Part shown: positions 1 to 8,693 of the stretch, piece by piece
How the letters are laid out: each line of letters starts with the position of its first letter
Position numbering within the stretch: the stretch's first letter is position 1
NCBI RefSeq assembly: GCF_031180885.1
Contig: NZ_JAPSLK010000001.1
Coordinates: 151,104 to 215,103 of the forward strand
DNA from: Saccharothrix sp.
GTDB lineage: Bacteria > Actinomycetota > Actinomycetes > Mycobacteriales > Pseudonocardiaceae
DNA: 64,000 nucleotides
Reading direction: 5' to 3'
Program-made: the position numbers and the translations under genes
Notes under the pieces: model-generated
Databases searched by the model: none
The model's input: only the letters and a program-made list of their open reading frames with translations
Told to the model about the DNA's origin: nothing

Positions 1-317
1 GAGAACGTCCAGGCGGGGCGGTTGCCGGGGACGGCGGGCAGCACTTCGGCGGCCAGCGCGAGCTGCGCGTCCAGGTACTCCAGCGGCACGATGTCCTGCG
101 GCACCGGGGGCAGGTTGAGCCGGACCGTGCTGCCGCTGCGCAGGTACTCGAGGGAGGTCTGGAGGAACCGCCCGACGTGCAGGGTCAGCTCGGTGAACGT
201 CCAACCAGGGCAGCTCGGCACCTTGGCCTCCGGGTCGGCCTTCCCGACCGCCTCGCGGAACATCGCGGCCTGTTCGTCGAACTTCGCCGTCCACCGCTGC
301 GGGTTCCAGCCAGCCAC
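1..317 (-). CDS. Mycothiol-dependent maleylpyruvate isomerase-family protein (N-terminal part, runs off the window)
   Basis: The reading frame opens at a GTG at 317, behind a GGGAGG Shine-Dalgarno, and is still open at base 1, so only about 105 N-terminal residues are present. The segment has the family's early helical-bundle pattern, including PSCPGWT followed by LTLHVGRF. In this family (TIGR03083/DinB-like) that region carries metal-binding histidines and depends on mycothiol as thiol cofactor. The substrate of this member cannot be told; many paralogs exist in actinobacteria. It is divergent from the EspC-like gene, about 150 bp away. Confidence 0.75.
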   Translation of the reverse strand, partial: MAGWNPQRWTAKFDEQAAMFREAVGKADPEAKVPSCPGWTFTELTLHVGRFLQTSLEYLRSGSTVRLNLPPVPQDIVPLEYLDAQLALAAEVLPAVPGNRPAWTF

Positions 318-467
318 TTGCGCCTCCCGGTGTTCCTGTCACGCCGCCTCCACCGACGCGGCCACGGCGGACATGGTTCCGCATTCCCGACTTCCGGGCG
401 TGGGAACCGGGGATGATCGTGCTGCGTCGGACCGTCCAGCGGGTAGCGGCACGAAGGGTGGGGAACC

Positions 468-782
468 GTGTTCGGTGTGCGACCAGAGACGTTGCGCGCG
501 GCGTCCAAGCAGTTCCACGAGGGTGCGGACGCGGCGGGCGACGGTGCCGAGATGATCTCCATGCTGCGGCTGGACGCGAGCGCCCTGGGCGAGGTCGCCG
601 CCGCCGCCGAGTTCGCCGACGCGCTGGCCAAGTGGGCCGGCGAGCAGTCCGACGACCTGCGCCGCGGCAGCGCCTGGTACCGCGACGCGGGCGACGGCCT
701 GAACGAGAACGCCGACGCCTACCAGCGCGCCGACGACGACTCCAACAACTCGTTCCGCTCCCTGGAAGGTGGCCTGGCGTGA
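468..782 (+). CDS. EspC-like type VII secretion-associated small protein
   Basis: A GTG start follows AAGGGTGGGG. The 104-residue product is an acidic, fully helical, WXG100-sized protein with no signal peptide. Its pattern (early FGVRPETLRAASKQF, later DDLRRGSAWYRDAGDGL) resembles the EspC/DUF2580 group of ESX-associated proteins, which are co-secreted with or act as substrates of type VII systems. Its TGA overlaps the GTG of the next gene (GTGA), so the two are translationally coupled. No ESX core gene is nearby. The family call rests on size, composition and context rather than on one diagnostic motif. Confidence 0.65.
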   Translation: MFGVRPETLRAASKQFHEGADAAGDGAEMISMLRLDASALGEVAAAAEFADALAKWAGEQSDDLRRGSAWYRDAGDGLNENADAYQRADDDSNNSFRSLEGGLA

Positions 783-2761
783 GCTACGTCGACCCGGAGG
801 TCCTGTACCGGCAGCTCGCGTCCGGCGACGCGGGCCGAGTCGCCGCCGCCGCGGACCCCATCAGCGGCGCGCAGAGCGCCGTGGGCAGGGCGGGCCAGTC
901 CGTGACGACGGGCGGCCAGACCGCCACCGCGAGCTGGCAGGGCGAGTCCGCCCAGAAGTTCGGCGCCCGCGCCGAGCTGTCGAGCAGGTCCGCCACCGTC
1001 GCCGGCGAACGCCTGGCCGCGGGCATCGACATCGTCCAGGCCGCATCGAGGGCCTACGGCCAGATGCGCGGCAGCGCCGACCAGCTCATCGACTTCTGGC
1101 GCGGCCGGTCCCCCGCGCTGGACGAGGCCCAGACCCGCGAGTTGGCCAACAAGGTCAACGAACAGCTGACCAACGTCAAGAACAGCTACGAGAACGTCCT
1201 CCGCTCCTACGCGAAGGCCCTGTCCGGCGTCCGCCCCGCCTTCCAGGAGGTGGCCGCGAAGGACGCCGGCTGGAACACCGCCGTCCAGGCCATGCGCACC
1301 ACCGCCACCGTCCCGCCGCCGGGCACCGACCCGAAGAAGGTCGCCGAGTGGTGGAAGTCGCTGACGAAGGAACAGCAGGACGAACTGCTGCGCACGAAGT
1401 TCCAGGAACTGGGCCAACTCCGCGGCCTCCCGTCCGAAGTCCTCGACACCGCGAACCGCGCCCGCATAAAGGACGACATCCAGCGCTTCGGCGCGGAGCG
1501 CGACCAGCTCCAGTCGCAGATGGACGCCCGCGCCCGCGAGCTGGGTCTCGACCCGAACAAGTCCGAAGACTTGAACAAGCTCATGAACGACCCGCAGTAC
1601 GCGTCGCTGTCGGAGCAGCGGCAGGAAGCGGCCACCAAGGCGGACAACGCCGCGAAGGCCGAATCCAGCCTCCGCGACGCCACGCGGATCGCCGGGGAGA
1701 AGGGCTGGAACGAGAGCGACGTCCGGGTGCTCGCCTACGACCCGTACGGCCCGCGCGGCGACGGCGGCATGGCGATCGCCTACGGCAACCCCGACACGGC
1801 CAAGAACCTCGCCGTGTGCGTGCCGGGCACCGGTTCCGAGCTGGACAGCTTCTCCGTGGGCCAGGCCGCCAACCTGCGCGAGGCGATGGGGCCGAACGGC
1901 AACGCCACCATCCAGTGGCTCGGTTACGACGCACCCGGCTGGGCGCCCGGCGAGGTCGACAACCCGGCGCAGGCCCGCGAGGGTGGCGCGAACCTCGTGG
2001 CCGACGTCGACGGCTACCGCGCCGCCGCCGAGGCAGCGGGCAACCGCCAGCACCTCACGGTGATCGGCCACTCCTACGGCTCCACCACCGTCGGCTACGC
2101 GGGCATGAACGGCCTCGCGGCCGACGACATCGCCTTCGTCGGCTCGCCGGGCGTGGGCGCGTCCAACGTCAACCAGCTCTCGGTGGGTCCCGGCCACGTC
2201 TACGCCGGCGCGACCGAGCACGACCCGGTGGTCCAGGGCACCAGCTCGAGCTGGTTCACCCAGGACGGCTCGTCGATCGGCCCGTACGACGACCGCTTCG
2301 GCGCGAAGGTGTTCGGCACCTCGGACTCGTCCATGATCGACCACGCCCACTCCGCCTACTACGACAAGGGCTCGGAGTCGGTGCAGAACCTCGCCCGGAT
2401 CGCCAACGGCGACGGTGCCTCGGTCACAGAGCAGAAGTGGCACGACAACCCGGTCGGCCCTTCGCTGCCCGGCTCGCACATCCCGGTCGTAGGCCCGGTC
2501 ATCGACGCGGTGAGCGGCACGGCCGTCGGCGCGGCCGACCTGGTGACCGACGCCGGTTCCGGCCTCTACAACGCGGGCCGCGAGGCGTGGAACGGCAACT
2601 GGTCCAACGCGGGCACCGGCCTGGTCAACACCGGCAAGGAGATCGTCAGCGACGGCCTCGACGTCGTGGTCGGCGGTGTCGGCGACGTCGTCGAGGGTGG
2701 CCGGGACGTCGTGGAGGGCGCGAAGGGCGCCTGGGACCGGACGGTCGGTTCCTGGTTCTGA
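779..2761 (+). CDS. Alpha/beta hydrolase (DUF1023 type) with helical WXG-like N-terminal region
   Basis: A protein of about 660 residues. Residues 1-120 are helical and resemble a WXG100 fold (TASWQGESAQKF contains a W-x-G turn). A charged coiled-coil region follows. From about residue 290 comes an alpha/beta-hydrolase domain with nucleophile-elbow motif GHSYGS and a late histidine in MIDHAHSAYY. This is typical of DUF1023 hydrolases common in actinomycetes, whose substrates are unknown. The C-terminus is rich in Gly, Asn and Val with repeated DVV/GVGDVV units. The GTG start at 779 overlaps the stop of the EspC-like gene and follows GGAAGGTGG. The pairing suggests an exported effector or envelope enzyme; that is inference. 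Confidence 0.8.
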   Translation: MSYVDPEVLYRQLASGDAGRVAAAADPISGAQSAVGRAGQSVTTGGQTATASWQGESAQKFGARAELSSRSATVAGERLAAGIDIVQAASRAYGQMRGSADQLIDFWRGRSPALDEAQTRELANKVNEQLTNVKNSYENVLRSYAKALSGVRPAFQEVAAKDAGWNTAVQAMRTTATVPPPGTDPKKVAEWWKSLTKEQQDELLRTKFQELGQLRGLPSEVLDTANRARIKDDIQRFGAERDQLQSQMDARARELGLDPNKSEDLNKLMNDPQYASLSEQRQEAATKADNAAKAESSLRDATRIAGEKGWNESDVRVLAYDPYGPRGDGGMAIAYGNPDTAKNLAVCVPGTGSELDSFSVGQAANLREAMGPNGNATIQWLGYDAPGWAPGEVDNPAQAREGGANLVADVDGYRAAAEAAGNRQHLTVIGHSYGSTTVGYAGMNGLAADDIAFVGSPGVGASNVNQLSVGPGHVYAGATEHDPVVQGTSSSWFTQDGSSIGPYDDRFGAKVFGTSDSSMIDHAHSAYYDKGSESVQNLARIANGDGASVTEQKWHDNPVGPSLPGSHIPVVGPVIDAVSGTAVGAADLVTDAGSGLYNAGREAWNGNWSNAGTGLVNTGKEIVSDGLDVVVGGVGDVVEGGRDVVEGAKGAWDRTVGSWF

Positions 2762-2765
2762 CCGG

Positions 2766-3099
2766 TCAGGGTCGGCGGCACGGCCCGGTCTCGTCCTGGG
2801 GGTCGATGCCGTCGAGCCCGTTGTCGTCCCAGCGGCGGTGGTGGCAGACCACGACGTCGCCGACCTTGATGTCGGGCGGGAACTGGTCGACGTTCGCGCC
2901 CTCGGTGGTGATCGGGGGCAGCCCCTCGGGCTGCTCCTGGTCCAGCTCCATCACGACGTAGGGCGGGCGCGTCTGACCGACGCTTCGTACGCGGGGGGAT
3001 GCGGACGACCTTGAACCGGATCTCGCCCGTCCACTCGCTGCACCCGGTGAGGAGCGAACCGGCCACCAGCAGCACCGCACCGATGTTGACCGCCTTCAC
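2766..3099 (-). pseudogene. Small lipoprotein, disrupted by a frameshift (paralog of the next gene)
   Basis: The GTG at 3099 opens a lipoprotein signal with lipobox SLLTGC, then EWTGEIRFKVVRIP. The frame then breaks at a run of six G (2993-2998, plus strand). The neighbouring frame continues with a region that aligns residue for residue with the intact paralog at 3131-3475 (ELDQEQPEG against ELAQEQPSG; KVGDVVVC against EVGDTLVC) and stops at 2766. One base gained or lost in the G run explains it. Either the gene is a young pseudogene or the run was miscalled. The intact product would be a surface lipoprotein of about 110 residues of unknown function. Confidence 0.75.
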
Positions 3100-3130
3100 G
3101 GGGCAGACGTTAGCCGGCCGCTCGCGGCGC

Positions 3131-3475
3131 TCAGGCTTTGCGGCAGGAACTGATGGCCTGCACACCTTCGGCGTCGTCGAACTTGCTCTCGTCGCGCTGC
3201 TTCACCTTGCAGACCAGGGTGTCGCCGACCTCGACACCGGAAGGCGCCTCGTCGAGCCGGACGAAGCCCCCGGTGATGGGTGCCGCGCCGGACGGCTGCT
3301 CCTGGGCGAGTTCCAACGACAGCTGGCCCTCCCACTTCTGGCCGGACACCAGCACTTCGTCCTTCGTGACCTTGGTGACCTTGAAGCGGACGTCGCCCTC
3401 CCACTCGCTGCTGCCGCACCCGGCGAGGACCGTTCCGACCGCGAGGATGGCGGCGACCGCCTTGAGCGCCTTCAC
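3131..3475 (-). CDS. Small predicted lipoprotein
   Basis: The 114-residue product starts at a GTG and has a basic n-region (VKALKAV), a hydrophobic stretch and a lipobox ending LAGC. It should therefore be lipid-anchored on the outer face of the membrane. The mature part is a small beta-rich domain with two later cysteines (TLVCKV and SSCRKA) that could pair. I do not recognise a named family. It is tandem with the frameshifted copy just downstream, so the pair arose by duplication. Confidence 0.7.
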   Translation of the reverse strand: MKALKAVAAILAVGTVLAGCGSSEWEGDVRFKVTKVTKDEVLVSGQKWEGQLSLELAQEQPSGAAPITGGFVRLDEAPSGVEVGDTLVCKVKQRDESKFDDAEGVQAISSCRKA

Positions 3476-3489
3476 CCGGTCGAGCTTAG

Positions 3490-3867
3490 TCAGATCCGGA
3501 CGACCGGGAGCAGGGTGGACAGGTCCGCCCTGCTCCCGGAGGCCGTCACCTTCGCGTCCTCCACGGCCTGGGACCACTCCAGGCGGCCCGTGGCCAGGAG
3601 GAGCCACGTCTCCGGGTCGGTTTCCACCACGTTCGGCGGGGTGCCGCGGGTGTGGCGGGGGCCGGCTACGCACTGGACCGCGGCGAAGGGTGGGACCCGG
3701 ACCTCGACGCTGCGGCCCGGGGCGAGTTGTTCCAGGGTGCGCAGGCTGAGCTTCACCGCCGTGGCCAGAACCGGGCGGTCCGGTTTGTCGGCCTCGCCCG
3801 TCAGCCAGGGGAGGACGGCGGCCACGGCGGTGCGCAGCTCGGTCGGGTCGACGGGCTTGGGCGGCAT
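3490..3867 (-). CDS. Sterol carrier family protein (SCP-like, small)
   Basis: The 125-residue protein starts [12 protein letters not shown] and shows the small actinobacterial sterol-carrier-like pattern: an amphipathic helix ([10 protein letters not shown]), the strand region [15 protein letters not shown], then the fixed [15 protein letters not shown] segment. Family members are thought to bind hydrophobic ligands; no ligand is established here. In relatives this gene commonly lies beside purF/purM, so here it may be a flank of a rearranged purine region (inference). It is cytosolic, with no signal peptide or membrane segment. Confidence 0.75.
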   Translation of the reverse strand: MPPKPVDPTELRTAVAAVLPWLTGEADKPDRPVLATAVKLSLRTLEQLAPGRSVEVRVPPFAAVQCVAGPRHTRGTPPNVVETDPETWLLLATGRLEWSQAVEDAKVTASGSRADLSTLLPVVRI

Positions 3868-3876
3868 CCGACCAGG

Positions 3877-5562
3877 TTAGCGGTGGCGCAGGGCGCGTTG
3901 GGCCTGGTGCAGGTTGCGGGGCTCGACCGGCGTGCCGTAGGACTCCAGGACCGAGTCCAGCGGGCCGGTGAAGTCCGGTTTGTCGATCTGGCCGAACTCG
4001 GTGACCTCGCTGATGCCGGCGGTCGCGCTGAGCGGGGCCACGTGGTCGATCTTCACGCAGCCCGCGCGGCCGTTGGTGACCGTCACGTTCCAGTGGGTGA
4101 ACCTCGCCCCGTACAACGGTCCCGCGTCCGCCGAGCCGCCGTGCGCGCCGTCGTTGTGGATCGTGATCTCGGTGCGGACGTTGGCGAACGGCAGGCCGCG
4201 GTGGGTGTCGAACGTGCCGGCGTCCATCCGGCCGCGGGACCAGACGTTGCCGCACGACAGGCCTTCCACGTTGATGCCGTGGTGGCCGGAGCCGGGGGTG
4301 GGCGGTTCGGTGAACGCGCCGATCGCGAAGTCCTGCACCAGGTTGTCGTGCGACTGCTCGCGGCACGCGTAGGAGTGGTGCTGGCCGCGGCCCTCGACCC
4401 GGGTGCGGAGCAGGGAAACACCCTTGGCGGACACCAAGAGGAAGCCGTTGTCACTGTCCACAACGGACACGTCGTCGGCCCAGCAGTCCCAGGCGCACTG
4501 GAACGCCAATCCGTTGTACCCCTTGTCCCGCAAGTGTGCCGGGCGGACGGTCTTCACCATGCGGATGGTCAGGCCTTCGATGCCGGCGCCCGTGATCGGC
4601 GGCACGAGCGTGGTCAGGCGGGGGTTGAACGACGGGCGGGCGTCCAGCGGGAGCGGTTGGGCGAGGCGGACCTTGTTGCCGCGCACCGACTCCACCCGCA
4701 CCGGCCACACGAAAGGCCGGTAGGACAGGAGTTTCGTCTTGTCGCTCCACTTGTAGGTCCGCGTGCCCGGGATGTCCCCGCACATGTGCTTGAACAGCCC
4801 GTAGTCGCCGTCGTCGTCGAGCTGGAGCAGAACCCGTTGCCCGCCAACGATTTCGGCCCCGTTGGCAACGGTCAGTTCAAACGCTCCGCGATCCGCGTGT
4901 TCAACAATTCGCGCCAGGAGGGTGGTTTCGTCACCAGCGTTGCCGGTCCACCCCTCGAACGGCCACCGCTGCGCCTTGATCGCGTCGACCAGCCCCCGGA
5001 ACCGGTCCCGGTGGCACACCCACACCAGCCCGCCGCTCCAACTCCAGGCGGAACTCGTGCCGCCGTACCGACTGCGGTTGACGCCGACGATCTCCTCCAG
5101 CGAGCGCGTGGCGAACAGGGTCGTCCGGTCGCTGCCGACACCGCGGAGGACGACGTCGGAGTAGCCGATGCGGACGATGTCGTCGATCCGGTAGGTGCCG
5201 GCGGGCAGCAGAACGGTGCCACCACCACGCCGACCGACGTCCTCGACGGCCCGGTTGATGGCGGCGGAGGCGTCGGCGGAACCGTCCGGCTTGGCGCCGT
5301 AGCGCAGGACGTTGGCGCGGACGGCGGGTCGCGGGGGACGTCGGCCGGTCCGGTAGCCGGCGAAGGCGACGTTGGGGATGCGCGGGTGCGCGTAGGGGTT
5401 GGCCGCCAACTCCCGCCACAGCCCGCTGGTGTCGATGTTCGGCATTCCTGCGTGCAGGGGCTCTGCGTGCGTGGGTCCTGCATGCGCGGTGCCGGCGAAC
5501 ACCGCGCTACCGAGTAGGGCCGCTCCGGATCCGATCAGGAACTGCCGTCGCTCGATGGTCAT
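3877..5562 (-). CDS. Secreted right-handed beta-helix protein (pectate lyase superfamily type)
   Basis: The 561-residue protein has a twin-arginine-like signal (ERRQFLIGSG then AVFAGTAHA), so it is probably exported folded. After a linker comes the signature of pectate-lyase/GH28-like beta-helix proteins: NVLRYGAKPDGSADASAAIN near residue 85, then GGTVLLPAGTYRI. Asn/Gly/Val-rich coil repeats follow, such as CGNVWSRGRMDAGTF. The likely role is polysaccharide binding or cleavage outside the cell, but catalytic residues cannot be assigned by eye. It lies close to the sterol-carrier gene on the same strand, without overlap. Confidence 0.7.
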   Translation of the reverse strand: MTIERRQFLIGSGAALLGSAVFAGTAHAGPTHAEPLHAGMPNIDTSGLWRELAANPYAHPRIPNVAFAGYRTGRRPPRPAVRANVLRYGAKPDGSADASAAINRAVEDVGRRGGGTVLLPAGTYRIDDIVRIGYSDVVLRGVGSDRTTLFATRSLEEIVGVNRSRYGGTSSAWSWSGGLVWVCHRDRFRGLVDAIKAQRWPFEGWTGNAGDETTLLARIVEHADRGAFELTVANGAEIVGGQRVLLQLDDDGDYGLFKHMCGDIPGTRTYKWSDKTKLLSYRPFVWPVRVESVRGNKVRLAQPLPLDARPSFNPRLTTLVPPITGAGIEGLTIRMVKTVRPAHLRDKGYNGLAFQCAWDCWADDVSVVDSDNGFLLVSAKGVSLLRTRVEGRGQHHSYACREQSHDNLVQDFAIGAFTEPPTPGSGHHGINVEGLSCGNVWSRGRMDAGTFDTHRGLPFANVRTEITIHNDGAHGGSADAGPLYGARFTHWNVTVTNGRAGCVKIDHVAPLSATAGISEVTEFGQIDKPDFTGPLDSVLESYGTPVEPRNLHQAQRALRHR

Positions 5563-5901
5563 CCAGCCGTCTCCTCGTGCAAGGGGGCGGCGGCGGTGAC
5601 CAGATCAAACCCCAGGAACGACCCGAACACCAGACCCGGAAGCCGGAAACGGAAACGGGACCGGACCGGGACGGCGGGAGCTGAAGGCTGAGGTGCTGAT
5701 CGCGCTGCGCGAGGATGAGCGGGATTCGAGGATTGGGCGTTTGCGGCGGCTGCGGGCGGGGATGGCGGCCGCGGCTGCCGTGAAGGCGCGGCTGCCGGTT
5801 GCTGGGGGAGGGCGTCAGCGGGGATTGTCGTACCCGTGTGGGATGATCGAGACGGGGGCCGGAGGCCGGCCCCGCCCACGAAACACCCGCAAAACCGCTG
5901 G
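5563..5901. other. Gene-free stretch between the beta-helix gene and espG
   Basis: About 340 bases with no convincing gene. The plus strand has an open stretch (5690-5830) with a protein-like Arg/Ala-rich translation, but it has no clear start and runs antisense into espG, so I do not call it. The only structure seen is a short GC hairpin next to the end of espG, listed separately. Confidence 0.5.
5855..5873 (-). terminator. Possible terminator after espG (locus 1)
   Basis: A perfect 8-bp stem GGGGCCGG/CCGGCCCC with a 3-base loop lies about 30 bases past the espG stop. It has no T tract on the minus strand, so it could simply be a GC hairpin. Confidence 0.35.
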
Positions 5902-6708
5902 TCAGATCTTCGCCGCCCGCACGGCCTCCGCCAGCAGCTCCTCCACCTGGTGCATCAACCGCCGCGCGTCGGTCGGCGTGAACGTGCTCCACGGCTCCGA
6001 CCCGTTCGACGCCCGCCGCTGCTGCAAGTACCGCCCGTCCTCCGTGTCGAAGAACGCCACCACCCGGTCCGGCCGGCACCGCTTGCCGTACTTGTCCCTC
6101 GCCGCCGCGCCGAAGTTGCCGGTGTGGACCAGGCCGGTGAACATCTTCACCAACGTGGTCGCGTCCTCCTGGCGCACGCCGTGGTTGCGCAGCGAGTTCT
6201 CCAGGCTCTTGGGCGAGCCGTCGGAGTTCTTCACCGCCTTCTCCAGGTCGGCGCTGGGCATGGTCACCGAGTGGCCGGACCCCGCCGGGTGTGCGGGCAG
6301 CGTGCCGAGCACCGCGCTGGGCAAACCGCTGCCGGCCGCGCGGCGGAAGGTCAGCTGGTTGTCGGTCAGGGTCGCGACGGCGCCGTGGTCGCCGTTGGCC
6401 ACGCCGAGCACGCGCACGCTGCGGCCCACCCAGATCCGGCCGTCGACCTCGCGCTCCGGCCGGACGAACTGCCGCAGCAGGTAGTCCAGCTCCGGGTGCA
6501 GCCCCGTCGGACCGCCCAAGCCGCGCGCGCCGACCGCCTGCCACACGCGGCGTTCCAGGTCGGCCCGCTCCTGGTGGGTCTTGCCCGGCGAGGGCACCTT
6601 GATCACCAGCGGCATCGGCCCCAGGTCGAGCCGCTCCCACAGGACGTCGAACTCCTCGGCGGAGAGGGTGATCGGCTCCCTCTCGGCCTGCCCCCCGAAA
6701 ATGGTCAC
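5902..6708 (-). CDS. EspG-family ESX secretion chaperone (locus 1)
   Basis: The 268-residue protein has the EspG N-terminal pattern FDVLWERLDLGPMPLVIKV followed by GKTHQERADLERR. A beta-sheet core comes next (VDGRIWVG, GDHGAVATL), and the C-terminal strand/helix DRVVAFFDTEDGRYL. EspG proteins are cytosolic chaperones that bind the tip of PE-PPE-type substrates and deliver them to type VII secretion. It is the last gene of a four-gene minus-strand cassette behind the PPE-like gene, about 110 bp downstream. Similar genes recur at 41034-41801 and, shorter, at 40432-40956. Confidence 0.8.
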   Translation of the reverse strand: MTIFGGQAEREPITLSAEEFDVLWERLDLGPMPLVIKVPSPGKTHQERADLERRVWQAVGARGLGGPTGLHPELDYLLRQFVRPEREVDGRIWVGRSVRVLGVANGDHGAVATLTDNQLTFRRAAGSGLPSAVLGTLPAHPAGSGHSVTMPSADLEKAVKNSDGSPKSLENSLRNHGVRQEDATTLVKMFTGLVHTGNFGAAARDKYGKRCRPDRVVAFFDTEDGRYLQQRRASNGSEPWSTFTPTDARRLMHQVEELLAEAVRAAKI

Positions 6709-6820
6709 TGCCGCTCCACGTCACCGAAAGCACCGGCCCCACCCCGACGATGGGGCCCTCTTGCCAGTCCAGGCCGGGACCCGCGAGGAGGTCCCGGCCT
6801 GGACGCCGAACTGTCGAGAA

Positions 6821-8134
6821 CTACTGCGGGGTCTCGCCGATCACCGGCGGCGCGACGAGGCGGTCGTCGCCGAACACGTCGTCCGTCTCGACCAGGTAGT
6901 CGGCGGCCTTGTGCTCGATGTCGTCCTCGCCGTTCGCGCCGTGACCGACCGCGCCACCCGCGCCCATGCCCGCGCCCGGACCACCGGGACGGCCACCGGG
7001 TCCACCCGGACCGCCAGGGCCACCGGGACCGAAGCCGCCGACACCGGCCATGCCGCCGCGACCGGGCATCCCGCCCGGGTTGCCGCCCATGCCGGGACCA
7101 CCGGGCATGCCGGGCATACCCGGACCGAAGCCGCGGCCGGCACCGGGACCACCGGGGCCACCGGGACCGCCCGGCACGCCGGGCATGCCCGGACGCATCG
7201 GCGGCCCGCCCGGCCGGTTCTGGCCACCGGGCACGCCCGGGCCCTTCGGCGGGACCGGCGGGTTCGTGCCGGGCTTCCAGCCACCCGGCGGCACCGGGCC
7301 GGTGGGCGGGGTGCCCGGGGGCAGCCCGCCGATGGGCGGCGTCGGCGTCGGGGTGACCGGCGGCGGGGTCGGGGTCGGCGTGGGCGTGACCCACGACGGG
7401 TTGGTGTTGCCACCCTGGAACGTCGGCGGCTGCGCCGTGGGCGGCGCGGTCGGCGGCGGGGTCCACGACGGCTTGGTGGTGCCGCCGTTGTCACCCGGCG
7501 GGGTCCAGGACGGCGTGGTGTTGTAGTTCGCGCTGCTGTTGTTGTAGCTCTGCTGACCGCCCGGCGGCGGGGTGTCGACGACGACCTGCGGCGGGGGGAC
7601 GAACTCGCCCAGCGTGTTGGAGTTCCACTCGCTGCTGGACTGGTAGTTGTTCATCACCTCGACGGCCTTGGCCTCGGCGTTGTCCTGCGCCGCTTCCTGG
7701 GCCTCGTGGTCCTTCTGCTGGTTGATGACGTGCATCATCCCGGCCGGGCCGCCCAGCGCGCCGAGGATCTTGTCCCCGGTCGACGGGGCCTCGGTGGTCA
7801 CCTTGACCGGCTCGGGCATCTCCTTGCGGGCGTCCGCGATGTAGTCCGCCTGCAGCTGGGCGGAGGCCTTCATCGTGTCCGAGCCCTGCTTGGCGTCACC
7901 GGCCCACTGCGCCAGCGGCGACAGCGCCTTCTGGGTCTCGTCGGCCGTCGAGCCCTCCCACTTCGCGCCCAGCTTCTCCAGGCCGCGGTGGATCGACTCG
8001 TCGATGTCGGCGAGGGTGTCCGAGAGCGCCTTCCACTTGTCCTCGATGGGACGGGAGGCGGCGACACCCGGGCCTTCGTTGATCATGCGGTACAGATCGG
8101 GGTGGGCATACCCGCGCCAGCGGTGGTCACCCAT
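6821..8134 (-). CDS. PPE-like type VII substrate with Gly/Pro-rich middle (locus 1)
   Basis: A 437-residue protein. Residues 1-170 are helical and PPE/WXG-like, with WEG near residue 59 and a KEMPEPV turn. From about 185 to 400 is a low-complexity linker of PSWTPP-type repeats, then GGPGGPGGP and MPGMPGGPGM runs. The last 35 residues form a non-repetitive acidic tail with DDVFGDDR, shared almost exactly with the PPE-like protein of locus 2. The EspG gene directly downstream is the expected chaperone. No signal peptide or membrane segment is present, as expected for a type VII substrate. Confidence 0.75.
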   Translation of the reverse strand: MGDHRWRGYAHPDLYRMINEGPGVAASRPIEDKWKALSDTLADIDESIHRGLEKLGAKWEGSTADETQKALSPLAQWAGDAKQGSDTMKASAQLQADYIADARKEMPEPVKVTTEAPSTGDKILGALGGPAGMMHVINQQKDHEAQEAAQDNAEAKAVEVMNNYQSSSEWNSNTLGEFVPPPQVVVDTPPPGGQQSYNNSSANYNTTPSWTPPGDNGGTTKPSWTPPPTAPPTAQPPTFQGGNTNPSWVTPTPTPTPPPVTPTPTPPIGGLPPGTPPTGPVPPGGWKPGTNPPVPPKGPGVPGGQNRPGGPPMRPGMPGVPGGPGGPGGPGAGRGFGPGMPGMPGGPGMGGNPGGMPGRGGMAGVGGFGPGGPGGPGGPGGRPGGPGAGMGAGGAVGHGANGEDDIEHKAADYLVETDDVFGDDRLVAPPVIGETPQ

Positions 8135-8185
8135 CGTGCTCGCCCCCCTCGGGTGCGTTGTCCATCAGTCTGTGGTCGGTGGTGG

Positions 8186-8575
8186 TCAGTCGCGCTTGAC
8201 GCGTCCCCAGGAGGCGACGTTGTCACCCTCGACGCGGCGGTAGTTGTCCTCGATCGCCTGGAGCTGCTGCACCACGCCGTGGAGCTGGTTGCGGTACTCC
8301 TTGATGGCGGTGTACGCGGCGGAGTCACCGGCCTCGAAGGTGTCCTGGTTGAACTTCTGGGCGGTCTCCCGGCTCACCGGGTCGCCCGCCCAGTTCCGCG
8401 CCCGCAGCGCGTCTTCCGCGTCGCGCAGCTGGACGTCGAGGCGGTCGAGGGCCTCGACGAACACCTTCTTCGCCTCGGGAATGGCCGAAGGGTCGACGTG
8501 CAGCTTCTGCTGCGTCCCGCTGTACGCCGGCGGAGTATCCGTGGTACCCCCGCCACCACCATCCGCGATGAACAC
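8186..8575 (-). CDS. WXG100-sized helical protein of locus 1
   Basis: The GTG at 8575 is chosen because a strong AGGAGGG lies 6 bases upstream; longer in-frame starts have no such site. The 129-residue product begins with a Gly-rich leader (FIADGGGGG). It is then a long helical protein with NWAGDP as a possible W-x-G-like turn and a second helix ending NYRRVEGDN. Size, composition and position before the PPE-like gene suggest a type VII partner or substrate. I do not recognise a named family. Confidence 0.65.
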   Translation of the reverse strand: MFIADGGGGGTTDTPPAYSGTQQKLHVDPSAIPEAKKVFVEALDRLDVQLRDAEDALRARNWAGDPVSRETAQKFNQDTFEAGDSAAYTAIKEYRNQLHGVVQQLQAIEDNYRRVEGDNVASWGRVKRD

Positions 8576-8693
8576 GGCACACCCTCCTGTAGTGCTGCAC
8601 ACATACCCCAGCGTGTGCATTTGGGACGACTCTAGCTCTGATGCGTCACGCGAGTGGATGGTTCCACGTGCAAACCGAGTAGTTTTACTCGTC

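Noticed and set aside
719-2479. 586-codon open frame antisense to the hydrolase gene
   Set aside because: It is a typical GC-rich antisense shadow rich in Arg, Gly and Val; the plus-strand frame has the GHSYGS hydrolase motif.
3652-5517. 621-codon plus-strand open frame over the beta-helix gene
   Set aside because: Shadow of the minus-strand beta-helix gene, which has a twin-arginine signal and the family motifs.
5693-5860. Possible short plus-strand gene before espG
   Set aside because: No ribosome site or known pattern, and the frame continues antisense through espG.
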